Shown: positions 39,620-48,513, counted from the stretch's first letter. The stretch is DNA of 64,000 bases from Brevundimonas sp. EYE_349 (GCF_023147505.1 NZ_JAHXPB010000006.1:124001-188000), one strand, 5' to 3'. A program made the numbers and translations. The notes: generated by a model from the letters alone, not told the origin.

Positions 39620-40045
39620 ATGGACGTCGTCATCTATCACAACCCCGCCTGCGGGACGTCTCGCAACGCCCTGGAGCTGATCCGCCACGTCGGGATCGAG
39701 CCGCATGTGGTCGAGTATCTGAAGACCCCGCCGTCGCGCGCCATGGTCGCCTGGTTGGCGGAGCGGACCGGCGCCCCGCTGCGCGACCTGCTGCGGGAGA
39801 AGGGCACGCCCTTCGCCGAACTGGGTCTCGACGCCCCCGGCCTGACGGATGACCAGTTGCTTGATGCGATCGAGGCCCATCCGATCCTGCTCAACCGACC
39901 GATCGTCGTCAGTCCTCTGGGCGTGGGCCTGTGCCGCCCGTCGGAGGCCGTACTGGACCTGCTGCCGGCCGACGATCTGAAGCCCTTCACCAAGGAAGAC
40001 GGGGAGGTCGTCATCGACGCCGACGGCCGGCGGGTGGGACGATGA
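39620..40045 (+). CDS. arsC: Arsenate reductase (glutaredoxin type)
   Basis: The 141-residue enzyme reduces arsenate to arsenite using glutaredoxin and glutathione. The catalytic Cys is in [16 protein letters not shown] (C12), with ligand arginines in [22 protein letters not shown] and later basic residues. Size and motif fit the ArsC family of plasmid R773 type, not the thioredoxin type. It lies 7 nt after arsR and overlaps acr3 (ATGA). Complete. Confidence 0.94.
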   Translation: MDVVIYHNPACGTSRNALELIRHVGIEPHVVEYLKTPPSRAMVAWLAERTGAPLRDLLREKGTPFAELGLDAPGLTDDQLLDAIEAHPILLNRPIVVSPLGVGLCRPSEAVLDLLPADDLKPFTKEDGEVVIDADGRRVGR

Positions 40046-41121
40046 CCGACGCGCCCGCCGCTGCGCCGCGCCGCCTGTCGTTCCTCGACCGGTGGCTGAC
40101 GGTGTGGATCTTCGCCGCCATGGCCGTGGGCGTCCTGCTCGGAACCGTGGTGCCGGGCCTGCCCGCCTGGGTCGACAGCCTTTCGGTCGGGACCACCAAC
40201 ATCCCGATCGCCATCGGCCTGATCCTGATGATGTACCCGCCGCTGGCCAAGGTCCGCTACGAAGCCCTGCCGCGCGTGTTCGCCGACAAACGGGTTCTGG
40301 CCCTGTCCCTGATCCAGAACTGGGTGCTCGGTCCGGTGTTGATGTTCGCCCTGGCGGTGATCTTCCTGCGCGATCAGCCGGAGTACATGACCGGCGTGAT
40401 CCTGATCGGCCTGGCGCGCTGCATCGCCATGGTGCTGGTCTGGAACCAGCTGGCGCGCGGCGACAACCAGTATGTGGCCGGTCTCGTGGCCTTCAACTCG
40501 ATCTTCCAGATCCTGTTCTTCAGCCTCTACGCCTGGCTCTTCCTCACCGTTCTGCCGCCGCTGTTCGGCCTGCAGGGCAGCGTGGTGGACGTCAGCGTCT
40601 GGACCATCGCCGGAGCCGTGCTCGTCTACCTCGGCGTTCCGTTCCTGGCCGGATTCCTGACCCGTCGCAGCCTGATCGCCCGCAAGGGGGCCGACTGGTA
40701 CGAGCGCCGCTTCCTGCCGCGCATCGGGCCGATCACCCTGATCGCGCTGCTCTTCACCATCGTGGCCATGTTCAGCCTCAAGGGCGGAGAGGTCGTGGCC
40801 CTGCCGCTGGACGCCCTGCGCATCGCCATTCCGCTGACGATCTACTTCCTCGTCATGTTCGTCGTCAGCTTCCTGATGGGCAAGCTGATCGAGGCGGACT
40901 ACCCGCGCACCACGGCCCTGGCCTTCACCGCGGCCTCCAACAATTTCGAGCTGGCCATCGCGGTCGCCATCGCGGCGTTCGGACTGGCCTCGCCGGTCGC
41001 CTTCGCGGCCGTCATCGGTCCGCTGGTGGAGGTGCCTGTGCTGATCCTGCTGGTCTCGGTCGCCCTCTGGATGGGCCGGCGCTGGTTCCCCGACACGGTC
41101 CCGCCGGCGGACGCCCCGTGA
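40042..41121 (+). CDS. acr3: Acr3-family arsenite efflux permease
   Basis: The 359-residue protein has ten hydrophobic helices. It starts [23 protein letters not shown], has [36 protein letters not shown] with the essential Cys of Acr3 (about residue 129), and [19 protein letters not shown] with the conserved Glu in helix 9. It exports arsenite across the inner membrane by proton antiport. ATG 40042 overlaps arsC, and the next gene starts in its stop codon, so the whole operon is translationally coupled. Confidence 0.95.
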   Translation: MTDAPAAAPRRLSFLDRWLTVWIFAAMAVGVLLGTVVPGLPAWVDSLSVGTTNIPIAIGLILMMYPPLAKVRYEALPRVFADKRVLALSLIQNWVLGPVLMFALAVIFLRDQPEYMTGVILIGLARCIAMVLVWNQLARGDNQYVAGLVAFNSIFQILFFSLYAWLFLTVLPPLFGLQGSVVDVSVWTIAGAVLVYLGVPFLAGFLTRRSLIARKGADWYERRFLPRIGPITLIALLFTIVAMFSLKGGEVVALPLDALRIAIPLTIYFLVMFVVSFLMGKLIEADYPRTTALAFTAASNNFELAIAVAIAAFGLASPVAFAAVIGPLVEVPVLILLVSVALWMGRRWFPDTVPPADAP

Positions 41122-41537
41122 TGGTGGTCCTGTATCTGATCGAAGCGACCGACGCCGGCCTCATCGCCGCGCTGCGGGCCGAAGGCCTGCCCGCGCCGGA
41201 CGCCGGCCGCTACTTCAGCGCCGATCACTCCGGCGCGGTCGTCGGCTACGTCGGGCTGGAAGGGGAGGGGCGCGATCTGCTGCTGCGCTCCTTGGTCGTC
41301 CTCGCCGACCGCAAGGCGCGCGGCCTGGGAGCCCGGGTGCTGGCCGCCGCCGAGATCGTCGCCGGTAACATGGGCGCTGCACGGCTGCACCTGCTCACCA
41401 CCACGGCCGAACCCTTCTTCGCCCGGAACGGCTACCGGACGGCGAACCGCCAGACGGCGCCGGAGGCGATGCGGCGGACCCGCGAGTTCGCGGGGCTCTG
41501 CCCGGCATCGGCGGCCTATCTGATCAAGGACCTCTGA
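41121..41537 (+). CDS. arsN2: ArsN2-type GNAT acetyltransferase
   Basis: The 138-residue protein starts at ATG 41121 (TGATG overlap). GNAT-fold elements: a beta-strand [41 protein letters not shown] (split as [22 protein letters not shown], with R/Q-x-x-G-x-G/A for acetyl-CoA) and a later [14 protein letters not shown] strand. ArsN-type enzymes acetylate arsenical herbicides or antibiotics, and ArsN2 is a frequent member of alphaproteobacterial ars operons. The substrate is not known from sequence. Position between acr3 and arsH supports an arsenical role. Confidence 0.85.
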   Translation: MVVLYLIEATDAGLIAALRAEGLPAPDAGRYFSADHSGAVVGYVGLEGEGRDLLLRSLVVLADRKARGLGARVLAAAEIVAGNMGAARLHLLTTTAEPFFARNGYRTANRQTAPEAMRRTREFAGLCPASAAYLIKDL

Positions 41538-42289
41538 TGACCTTCGCCCGCCTGAGATCGCTGCCCGATCCGGATTATCTGCCGGCCCTGGACAAGGCCT
41601 ATCTGTCGGCCGATCCGGCCAGCGGTCTGGGGCCGCACGACCCTCCGCCCCGGATCCTGCTCCTCTACGGATCGCTGCGCGAACGGTCCTATTCGCGCTT
41701 CTGCGTCGAGGAGGCGGCCCGCCTGCTGCAATGGATGGGATGCGAAACCCGCATCTTCGATCCGTCGGACCTGCCTCTGCCGGGGTCGCCCGGCGACGAC
41801 GACCACCCGGCTGTGCGCGAACTGCGTGAGCACGCCCTGTGGTCCGAGGGCATGGTCTGGTGCAGCCCCGAACGGCACGGCCAGGTCTCGGGCCTGATGA
41901 AGCTCCAGATCGACCATCTTCCTCTGAGCCTGGGCGGCGTACGCCCGACCCAGGGCCGGACCCTGGCCGTCATGCAGGTCTCCGGCGGGTCGCAGAGCTT
42001 CAATGCCGTCAACACCCTGCGGCTGCTCGGCCGCTGGATGCGGATGATCACCATCCCCAACCAATCCAGCGTGGCCAAGGCCTTCCAGGAGTTCGACGAC
42101 GCCGGGCGGATGAGGCCGTCCGCCTACTATGAACGGATCGTCGACGTGATGGAGGAACTGGTGCGCTTCACTATCCTCACCCGCCCGCACGCCGCCCGGC
42201 TCGTCGACCGCTATTCCGAGCGCAAGGCGGCCGGAATCCCGCTCGACGCCGCGACCGACCTGTCCTCCATCGCCATCGCGGCACAGTGA
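41537..42289 (+). CDS. arsH: ArsH, NADPH-dependent FMN oxidoreductase for organoarsenicals
   Basis: The 250-residue flavoprotein has [25 protein letters not shown] (phosphate-binding loop [10 protein letters not shown]), [42 protein letters not shown] and [20 protein letters not shown], all typical of ArsH, which oxidises trivalent organoarsenicals. ATG 41537 lies in the arsN2 stop (TGATG). It is the last gene of the arsenic operon and complete. Confidence 0.94.
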   Translation: MTFARLRSLPDPDYLPALDKAYLSADPASGLGPHDPPPRILLLYGSLRERSYSRFCVEEAARLLQWMGCETRIFDPSDLPLPGSPGDDDHPAVRELREHALWSEGMVWCSPERHGQVSGLMKLQIDHLPLSLGGVRPTQGRTLAVMQVSGGSQSFNAVNTLRLLGRWMRMITIPNQSSVAKAFQEFDDAGRMRPSAYYERIVDVMEELVRFTILTRPHAARLVDRYSERKAAGIPLDAATDLSSIAIAAQ

Positions 42290-42298
42290 GCGACGACG

Positions 42299-43600
42299 CT
42301 AGAGCGTGGTCCTGAGTGAAGGGTCGATGGATTTTCGCCAGTCTTCTCCGACGCTGGCGGCGTCCGCGAACTCAGGCCACCGCTGGACCGCGTCGCGGAC
42401 CTCCTGGACGATCGCTCGGGCCCGGCGCGCGTTGATCGATGCGGTGCGGGCGCTGGCGTCGAAGTCTTCGAGGGTGAAGCCGTCGCGCTTGCCGTTCATC
42501 GACATCTGATGACGCGCCGTCCACAGGCCGGTCGAGTTGTAGCTCCAGGTGATGTCATAGGCCGGCGACAGCGACCAGGCGCCGGACCGGTCCATCAGGA
42601 AGGCGATGTTCTTGACGTGGTCGTCCTGGTTGCGGGCGATGATGTTGAAGGCCATGCGCCGGTACTGTTCCTCGATCGCCGCCATCGGCAGACCCAGCTG
42701 ACGAATGACCAGGAAGGCCTGTTCGTAGGCGTAGGCGTTCGGATCGCAGAAGTCGTAATGGGCCAGGGCCGCCAGCGACTGCATGTGCAGCTTGCCGCCG
42801 CCCGGCAGGCGGTCGAACCGCTTGGTCATAAAATGTCGTCGGCCGCCTTCCTCGAGCAGACGGCATTCAGCCACCTGGACGCCGGCCGCCACGGCCATCC
42901 GGGCGTAGGCGTACTCGACCGCGCCATAGCCCTCGGGATCGGCCAGTTCGCGGTCCTTGTTGTTCTTCACCCCGTCGAATTTCAGCAGCCAGTAGTCGAA
43001 GCCGTCGCCGGCCTCGACCTGGCCCGAGCGGACCTCGTTGGTGGCCGCGTTCCAGGCGATCACCGCCTTGGCGCGCGCGCCGCCCGCCGAGGTGCCGACC
43101 CGCAGGATCTCGCGCAGGGCGTCGGCCTTCTTGCTGTCGGCGAAGGAGGCCTGCAGATCGTTGCGGTGGCTGAGGACCTCGGAGGCCAGTTCGACCAGGG
43201 CGTCGATCTGTATGCGGGAGGCCTTGCGGGGCCGGGGGCCGACCGCGGGGGCGAACTCCAGCGCGCCCATGCCGCGGGCCCCCGTGTAGCAGAGGCGCTC
43301 CACGGCGTTGAAACTCTCCGGCGTCCGCCCCTGGGTCGCGAGCCAGGCGTCGATCAGGGTGTTGCCGTATTTGTCGGGGAGGGCGTCCGCCAACAGCCCG
43401 GGCAGGCCGTGGAAGCTCTCCCGGTTGAGCCCGGGAAAGCTGAACACCTGCGTCCCCGGGGGCATGGCCAGCGGCGCCACCTGAATGCCGCTGGCGGCGA
43501 AGGCCGGGTCGTAGGCGAAGGCGGCGACGTCGGCGCCGTCCTCCAGCGAGACGGCGCCGATCCGGCGTCCCCACAGGCGGACCTCCGCGACGGTGGTCAT
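42299..43600 (-). CDS. hipA: HipA-family serine/threonine kinase toxin
   Basis: The 433-residue protein has the N-terminal subdomain VAEVRLWGRRIGAVSLEDG and FPGLNRESFHGLPGLLADALPD, the Gly-rich loop VGTSAGGARAKAV (about 168-180, with Ser171 at the autophosphorylation position), and the catalytic loop NIIARNQDDHVKNIAFL (about 319-335) with PAYDI (Asp349) for Mg-ATP. HipA kinases phosphorylate aminoacyl-tRNA synthetases and induce dormancy. Length matches E. coli HipA (440). Its start overlaps the hipB stop, so antitoxin is made first. Possibly also phage-defence related. Confidence 0.93.
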   Translation of the reverse strand: MTTVAEVRLWGRRIGAVSLEDGADVAAFAYDPAFAASGIQVAPLAMPPGTQVFSFPGLNRESFHGLPGLLADALPDKYGNTLIDAWLATQGRTPESFNAVERLCYTGARGMGALEFAPAVGPRPRKASRIQIDALVELASEVLSHRNDLQASFADSKKADALREILRVGTSAGGARAKAVIAWNAATNEVRSGQVEAGDGFDYWLLKFDGVKNNKDRELADPEGYGAVEYAYARMAVAAGVQVAECRLLEEGGRRHFMTKRFDRLPGGGKLHMQSLAALAHYDFCDPNAYAYEQAFLVIRQLGLPMAAIEEQYRRMAFNIIARNQDDHVKNIAFLMDRSGAWSLSPAYDITWSYNSTGLWTARHQMSMNGKRDGFTLEDFDASARTASINARRARAIVQEVRDAVQRWPEFADAASVGEDWRKSIDPSLRTTL

Positions 43601-43956
43601 CGGTCGTCGCCCCAGGCCCAGGGCGCGGCGGCGGCGGCGTCGCGGCCGTCGTCGGCGTCCAGCCGGGCGCGCTGCCGGGTCTTGCCATGGCGCTCCAGCA
43701 GGTCGATCGGATTGGGCGGCGTCTCGGGCAGGAGGCGTTCGAGCCCCTCCAGCCTGTCCAGGGCGCGCAGGCAGCGGATCAGATTGGCGACCTGGATCGA
43801 TCCGCCGTCCTCGAGCCGTTCGATCGTCCGTTTGGAGACGCCGGCGGCCTGGGCGAACTGCGCCTGGGTCATCCCCCGCGCCAGCCGCGCCTCCGCCATG
43901 CGACGGCCGAACTCGGCCAGGGCTGCGTCATCGGTGGTGAGATTGGTGATTTTCAT
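43597..43956 (-). CDS. hipB: HipB-like XRE-family antitoxin/autorepressor
   Basis: The 119-residue protein has a Cro/C1 helix-turn-helix: LARGMTQAQFAQAAGVSKRTIERLEDGGSIQVANLIRCLRAL (split as GMTQAQFAQAAGVSKRTIER, about residues 35-54). A C-terminal tail of about 40 residues after the domain is Ala/Arg-rich. Its stop overlaps the hipA start by 4 nt. Four 22-bp dyads upstream of its start fit autorepression by HipB or by the HipAB complex. Larger than E. coli HipB (88). Confidence 0.9.
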   Translation of the reverse strand: MKITNLTTDDAALAEFGRRMAEARLARGMTQAQFAQAAGVSKRTIERLEDGGSIQVANLIRCLRALDRLEGLERLLPETPPNPIDLLERHGKTRQRARLDADDGRDAAAAAPWAWGDDR

Positions 43957-44097
43957 AATTCGCCACTTTCGGCGACTTATATAGGAGATAAGGGGTTAAG
44001 TCGTCAATAATGGCGACTTGTGTCTATGTGAAATAACTCGCCATTTCTGGCGAACTATAGGCGGGAATGGCGCTTAAGTCGCCATAAGTGACGATTT
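43957..44097. promoter_or_regulatory. Four-operator array upstream of hipBA
   Basis: Four 22-bp dyads start at 43957, 43998, 44035 and 44076, with spacings 41, 37 and 41 bp, near four helical turns. All fit a pattern of AA, one variable base, TCG, a pyrimidine, then CA, a 6-nt centre including the mirror TG, a purine, and CGA followed by a variable base and TT. The first site begins at the hipB start codon. This parallels the four operators of E. coli hipBA, with a different sequence. Repressor identity is inferred. Confidence 0.7.
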
Positions 44098-44143
44098 CCG
44101 GTAGCCTAACGATCGGCCGCCGTCCCTGCGACCCCCAAGCTTA

Positions 44144-44163
44144 CGACCGCAAGGCTGCGGTCG
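44144..44163. terminator. Hairpin behind the first FTR1 gene
   Basis: Perfect 8-bp arms CGACCGCA and TGCGGTCG flank a 4-nt loop (AGGC), 3 bp beyond the stop of the FTR1-cytochrome c gene. There is no T-run in either direction, so it may be a weak terminator or an RNA-stabilising stem rather than a proven intrinsic terminator. Confidence 0.5.
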
Positions 44164-44165
44164 CT

Positions 44166-46100
44166 TCAGCCGGCGGGCGCCGCCTTCGCGCCCGGACCGG
44201 ACGCCCGGAGGAATCCGATCACGAGGACGAGCACGGTGAGCAGCTGAACGATGACGCCTTCCAGCGTCGGATAGAGGCCGAGGATTTCAATCCGGGGAAT
44301 CCAGGCGACCGGGTGGACGTCGACCCATCCCGCCTCCTGCAGCGCGGCCACGCCCTTGCCGACCAGGACGACCGACAACACGGCCATCAGGATGGAGCTG
44401 AGAGAGAAGAAGCGGCCGATGGGCAGGCGCTTGCTGTAGGTCAGCAGGGCCCAGGCGACCACGGCCAGGACGGCCACGGCGGTCAGGGCGCCGGCCAGCA
44501 TACCCAGGTGGCCGCCCTGGCTCCAGATCGCGGCGTAGAACAGGATGGTCTCGAACACCTCGCGGTAGACCACCACGAAGGCGAGCAGGAACAGCAGCCA
44601 GGCCGACCGCCCCGACAGGGCCCTCGACAGCTTCTCGCGGATATAGATCTGCCAGGCGTCTGCGTGAGACTTGCCATGCATCCAGATGCCCACCGAGACC
44701 AGGACCGCGCCGGCCAGCAGAGAACCGAAGCCCTCCGTCAGTTCCCGGCTCGCCCCGCTGATCGAGATCAGGAAGGTCGCCGCCGCCCAGGTGGCCCCGC
44801 CGGCGAGCAGGGCCGCGACCCAGCCGCCGTGGACATAACGCAGCGCCTCGGGGCGCTCCGCCTTGCGCAGGAAGGCGATCATGGCGACCACGATCAGCAG
44901 GGCCTCCAGGCCTTCGCGCAGGAGGATGGTGAAGGCGCCCGCGAAACTGGCGACGTTGTCCGCCTCCTGCGGCGCCAGCGCCCGTTCGGCGGTGTCCAGC
45001 AGGGCGTTGAGCCGTGCGATCTGGGCGTCGACGTCGTCCACCGGCGCGCCTTGACCGATGGCGACGCGAACCCCGGTCATCGCGGCTTCGACACGCCGCA
45101 GCAGGGCCCCGTCGCGGGCGCCGAGCGCCGGTTCGACCGGTTCGAAGCCGTCGAGATAGGCCGAGAGCGCCAGGTCGCCAGCCTGTTTACGGTCGCCTCG
45201 ACGGTAGGCCGTCTGGCTTTCCGCGAGGCGGGTTCGCGCCAGCGCGAGGGCGCCGCCCGACGCCGGCGAGGCGGCCTCGGGATGACGGCGGATGTAGGCG
45301 GTGACCGCCCGGGCCTTGGTCTCGCCGATGCGCGACGCCAGGTCGGCGGGCGTGGTCTGGGTGACCGCGGCCAGGGTGGGGAAGGCGGCCCGGATCGCCG
45401 GGTCGCTCTCCCACAGACGCTGGCCTTCGGCGGCCTCGGCGTCGGTGAAGGCGAACCGCCCGACGTAGAAGGCCAGGGCCCAGCGATCCTCCGCCGGCAG
45501 ATGCGCGAAACTGGCCATGGCGGTGCCGTCCAGGCCCTGGTCGATCACCTGATAGAGGCCGAACACGCTGCGCTGGCGGGCGCGCTCGACGTCGGCGAAA
45601 GCAATCGGCGCCGGGTCCAGCCCTTGAGCGCCTTCGCCGTCGGCGCGGCCTGTGACGCCGTGGCAGACGGCGCATTGCTCCTGGTAGAGAGTCCGCCCCC
45701 GCGCCAGGTCAGGCGGGAAGGCCGGCGCGAGCGGGCTCGGATAGACGGCGAGCAGGGCGGCGGCCAGGGCCTTGGCCTGGGCGGCGACCGCTTCCGGCGC
45801 GGCCTTGTCGCGGATGCGGGTCTCCAGGGCGGCGGCGTCGCGGACGAGCGCGGCCTTGCCGGCGGTCGCGGGCAGGGCGTCGATGCGGGTGCGGATCTGG
45901 CCCGCGAACTCGGTCATCTCGCCGTATTCGGCCGGGTTGACGATCTGGCCGTTCGCGACGGCGCCGGCGTAGTCGACCGACACATAGTCCAGCAGCCGCC
46001 AGGCGACCTGGGCCTCCGAGGCGGCGGGCGCCTGGGCCTGAACGGGAGCCGCGGCCCCGAGGGCCAGGACCAAAAGCAGCAACCGAAGGAAATGACGCAT
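44166..46100 (-). CDS. FTR1-family iron permease fused to cytochrome c (copy 1)
   Basis: The 644-residue protein has a signal peptide (cleavage near AQA-PAA, residue 24), a helical domain, a c-type cytochrome with EQCAVCHGVTG (C143-x-x-C-H147), a further helical spacer, and a C-terminal FTR1 permease with the iron motifs REGLE (395-399) and REVFE (513-517) in membrane helices. Iron(II) would be oxidised via the heme domain and taken up as Fe(III). It is a single gene whose promoter carries an 18-bp element shared with copy 2 at 59910-61841. Copies are alike over the whole length. Metal could also be exported or sensed. Confidence 0.92.
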   Translation of the reverse strand: MRHFLRLLLLVLALGAAAPVQAQAPAASEAQVAWRLLDYVSVDYAGAVANGQIVNPAEYGEMTEFAGQIRTRIDALPATAGKAALVRDAAALETRIRDKAAPEAVAAQAKALAAALLAVYPSPLAPAFPPDLARGRTLYQEQCAVCHGVTGRADGEGAQGLDPAPIAFADVERARQRSVFGLYQVIDQGLDGTAMASFAHLPAEDRWALAFYVGRFAFTDAEAAEGQRLWESDPAIRAAFPTLAAVTQTTPADLASRIGETKARAVTAYIRRHPEAASPASGGALALARTRLAESQTAYRRGDRKQAGDLALSAYLDGFEPVEPALGARDGALLRRVEAAMTGVRVAIGQGAPVDDVDAQIARLNALLDTAERALAPQEADNVASFAGAFTILLREGLEALLIVVAMIAFLRKAERPEALRYVHGGWVAALLAGGATWAAATFLISISGASRELTEGFGSLLAGAVLVSVGIWMHGKSHADAWQIYIREKLSRALSGRSAWLLFLLAFVVVYREVFETILFYAAIWSQGGHLGMLAGALTAVAVLAVVAWALLTYSKRLPIGRFFSLSSILMAVLSVVLVGKGVAALQEAGWVDVHPVAWIPRIEILGLYPTLEGVIVQLLTVLVLVIGFLRASGPGAKAAPAG

Positions 46101-46112
46101 GGCGAGCCTAAC

Positions 46113-46130
46113 TGTGAACGGCTCGCATTA
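46113..46130 (-). promoter_or_regulatory. Shared promoter element, Fur-like (copy 1)
   Basis: TGTGAACGGCTCGCATTA (given on the + strand) occurs 13 bp upstream of the first FTR1 start and, identically, upstream of the second FTR1 gene (61854-61871). Read in the gene direction, TAATGCGAGCCGTTCACA resembles Fur-box half-sites (AATGCGA...TTCACA). Conservation in two otherwise differing promoters supports a regulatory role; Fur binding is an inference. Confidence 0.5.
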
Positions 46131-46141
46131 TCACTGGTGCG

Positions 46142-46621
46142 TCAGGGTGTCGCGCTCGAAAGTGAAGCTCGCCCCACGGCGTCATGTCCGTGACTACAGA
46201 ACGCGTGGTCATGCAGCACCTCGATGACCTTGCAGGCGGAGACCCGGCCGCCGGCGCATTCGGCCGTCATGCGCGACAGCTCCGTCTTGAGCGCTTGAAG
46301 CTGGGCGATCTTCTCGGTGACCTCGCTCAGATGCCGCTCGGCGATCGCATTGGCCTCGCCGCAAGCCCGGTCGGGATGATCCGACAGGTCGAGCAGGGAT
46401 CGGATCGAGTCGATGTCGAACCCGAGCTGGCGCGCGTGACGGATGAACGAGAGCCGGCGCAGGGCGACATCGTCATACAGGCGTCGGTCGCTGGCGGTGC
46501 GCGGCGCCGCCGGCAACAGGCCGATCTGCTCATAGAAGCGGATGGTCGGGACCTTCACGCCGGTGGCGGCGGCCAGCTTGCCGATGGTGCGAAGGGAGGG
46601 GGGCGCGGACGGGGAGGGCAT
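46142..46621 (-). CDS. MerR-family metal-responsive regulator (CadR/PbrR/ZntR-like)
   Basis: The 159-residue protein starts at ATG 46621. The MerR winged helix is present: TIGKLAAATGVKVPTIRFYEQIGLLP and RLYDDVALRRLSFIRHARQLGFDIDSIRSLLDL, followed by a dimerisation helix. Metal-binding Cys occur in SRMTAECAGGRVSACKVIEVLHDHAFCSHGHD, with a C-terminal His/Cys cluster like CadR. It is divergent from a CDF transporter, and a perfect MerR-type dyad lies between them. It should activate the transporter in response to Zn, Cd or Pb; the metal is not determined. Confidence 0.9.
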   Translation of the reverse strand: MPSPSAPPSLRTIGKLAAATGVKVPTIRFYEQIGLLPAAPRTASDRRLYDDVALRRLSFIRHARQLGFDIDSIRSLLDLSDHPDRACGEANAIAERHLSEVTEKIAQLQALKTELSRMTAECAGGRVSACKVIEVLHDHAFCSHGHDAVGRASLSSATP

Positions 46622-46641
46622 GACCTGAAAATAGTCGCTTG

Positions 46642-46662
46642 ATCCTCTAGCGGCTAGAGGAT
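46642..46662. promoter_or_regulatory. MerR-type operator in the merR/CDF promoter
   Basis: Arms ATCCTCTAG and CTAGAGGAT form a perfect 9-bp inverted repeat with a 3-bp centre (CGG). TTGATC directly before it (46639-46644) could be the -35 box of the + strand transporter promoter, and the long, dyad-filled spacer is the hallmark of MerR-activated promoters. The -10 box is not obvious (about 46664-46669). Confidence 0.7.
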
Positions 46663-46694
46663 GCACAAAGGCTCCCGAAAACCACGGAGCCCTC

Positions 46695-47345
46695 ATGACC
46701 GAGCCCCTGACCCCGGATGTTCCCGCCGCCTCGGGCTGCGGATGCGGCGCGCCGGTGAAGTTCGACGGCGCCTCCCCCGCCTATCGCCGCATCCTGCTGG
46801 CGGTCATCGCCATCAATGCGGTCGCCTTCGTGGCGGTCGCGGGCGGGGCTCTGGTGCAGGGTTCGGCCTCGCTGGGCGCCAATGCGCTCGACTTCCTGGC
46901 CGACAGCGCGACCTACGCCATCAGCCTTTGGGCCATCGGCAAATCAGTCCGCGTGCGCTCGGGCGCGGCGCTCGTGAAGGGCGCCAGCCTGGCGCTTCTG
47001 GCGGTGTTCATCCTCGGCTTCGCCGTCTGGCGCGCAGTGTCCGGCGCGCCGCCGGAAGGGACGGTCATCACCGGGCTCGGTCTCTTCGGCTTCGTCGCCA
47101 ATGCCATCGCGGCCCTTCTGCTGGTGCGCCATCGCGACGGCGACGCCAACGTCCGGTCCGTCTGGCTCTGCACCCGTAATGACCTGATCGAGAGCCTGGT
47201 CGTCGCCGCGGCGGGCGGACTCGTCTGGCTGACGGCCTCCCGCTGGCCCGACCTGATCGCCGGCGCCATCCTGGCGGTCGTCTTCCTGCAGTCGGCCTGG
47301 TCGATCATCCGTCAGTCGCAGGCCGAGCTGAGGGCGGCGGGATGA
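46695..47345 (+). CDS. CDF-type cation transporter, compact (MerR-controlled)
   Basis: The 216-residue protein begins with a Cys motif GCGCGAP (about residues 15-21) and has six hydrophobic helices. Helix 2 carries NALDFLADSATYAISLWA with D-x-x-x-D, and helix 5 has RNDLIESLVVAAAGG, where N-D replaces the usual H-x-x-x-D. The cytoplasmic C-terminal domain of CDF proteins is absent. A related protein is encoded at 54199-54801. It probably exports a heavy metal. The next gene starts in its stop (ATGA). Confidence 0.8.
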   Translation: MTEPLTPDVPAASGCGCGAPVKFDGASPAYRRILLAVIAINAVAFVAVAGGALVQGSASLGANALDFLADSATYAISLWAIGKSVRVRSGAALVKGASLALLAVFILGFAVWRAVSGAPPEGTVITGLGLFGFVANAIAALLLVRHRDGDANVRSVWLCTRNDLIESLVVAAAGGLVWLTASRWPDLIAGAILAVVFLQSAWSIIRQSQAELRAAG

Positions 47346-47995
47346 CGGCGACCTTCACGCCGGCGCTCGGCCACAGCTGGCTCAGCGGCCTCTATGATCC
47401 CGCGATCGCCCTGCTGACGCGGGAGCGGATCTGGCGCGAGGCCCTGTTGACCGCGCTGGATCCGCGCGCCCGCGACCGCATCGTCGACATCGGCTGCGGC
47501 ACCGGCAGCCTGGCCGCCCTGATCAAGAAGCAAGCGCCGGGGAGCCAGGTGATCGGGATCGATCCTGACGGCGATATCCTCGACCGGGCGCGCGTCAAGA
47601 CGCGGTCGCTCGGGGTCGAGGTCGAGTTCGTCGAAGGCTTCGCGCGGGATGTGGGCCGGATCGTGGGTGAGGCGGGCGCCGACAAAATCGTCTCGAGCCT
47701 GGTGTTCCACCAACTGCCCCTGCCGGAGAAGCGCGCCGGTCTGGCCGCCTGCCTGCGTGCGCTCAAGCCGGGCGGTCGTCTTCACATCGCCGACTACGGC
47801 CTGCAACGGACAGCCGCGATGCGCACGGCGTTCCGCATCATCCAGGCGCTGGACGGCCACGCGGACACCCAGCCCAACGCCGACGGCGTGATCCCTGTCC
47901 TGCTCGCCGAGGTCGGGTTCGCAGAAATCGAGGAGACGACGGTTTTTCCAACCCCGACCGGATCCATCTCCCTCTACCGGGCGGTGCGGCCGTGA
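47342..47995 (+). CDS. Class I SAM-dependent methyltransferase, linked to metal transport
   Basis: The 217-residue protein has motif I RIVDIGCGTGSLAALIKK (about 39-56), motif II IGIDPDGDILDRA and the later KPGGRLHIADYG. Only two Cys are present (in IGCGTG and AACLRA), so it lacks the Cys set of the arsenite methyltransferase ArsM. It is translationally coupled (ATGA) to a MerR-controlled CDF transporter. It may modify a metal-handling small molecule or lipid; this role is inferred from context. A generic ubiquinone/tellurite-type methyltransferase is also possible. Confidence 0.8.
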   Translation: MTATFTPALGHSWLSGLYDPAIALLTRERIWREALLTALDPRARDRIVDIGCGTGSLAALIKKQAPGSQVIGIDPDGDILDRARVKTRSLGVEVEFVEGFARDVGRIVGEAGADKIVSSLVFHQLPLPEKRAGLAACLRALKPGGRLHIADYGLQRTAAMRTAFRIIQALDGHADTQPNADGVIPVLLAEVGFAEIEETTVFPTPTGSISLYRAVRP

Positions 47996-48101
47996 CCGGT
48001 CGTCGCAGACAGACTTGGCCCGGGCCCGGTCAGGTGAACAGGGCCGGACCAGATGGGGCCCTGTACTGTGTAACGCATTGCTCCCCGGAACGAACAAAAG
48101 T

Positions 48102-48455
48102 ATGCAGCTCGCGATGACCTGGTCGATGACGACATGGGCGAAACTGGTGTTGGCGGCGACCTTGGTGGTCGCAGCCTTCTTCGTCGTGCCGGTCGCCGAC
48201 GCCGCGACCTGCATGCCGGAACTCCCGGCGGCGCACGCTTCCGTGGATCATGATCCAAGCCAGGGCGATCACACCGGCTCCGCCGAAAACGGCATCTGCG
48301 CGCACGGCCATTGCCATCACACCGCCTCCGCGCGGGCCGAGGCGGGGGACGATCTTCCCCTGCAGGTCTATTCGCGACCCGTGCATGCCTTCCCCGTCAG
48401 CGAGGTGCGGGCCTCCATCGCCCCCGATGGCCTGATTCGACCGCCCAGAGCCTGA
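48102..48455 (+). CDS. Small His-rich periplasmic protein, CzcI-like position
   Basis: From the ATG at 48102 it has 117 residues; other ATGs at 48114 and 48126 keep the signal sequence (WAKLVLAATLVVAAFFVVPVADA, cleaved after ADA). The mature part is about 75 residues and has a metal-binding look: HASVDHDPSQGDHTG and CAHGHCHHTASA contain eight His and two Cys. Its place before czcC matches CzcI of Cupriavidus, a small metal-binding periplasmic regulator, but sequence resemblance cannot be shown by eye. It is the likely first gene of the czc operon. Confidence 0.65.
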   Translation: MQLAMTWSMTTWAKLVLAATLVVAAFFVVPVADAATCMPELPAAHASVDHDPSQGDHTGSAENGICAHGHCHHTASARAEAGDDLPLQVYSRPVHAFPVSEVRASIAPDGLIRPPRA

Positions 48456-48513
48456 CACGGCGACCGCGCGTCCGCGCGGGCTCTCTCGTGTCACTCCCTC
48501 TGGAAGATGAATC

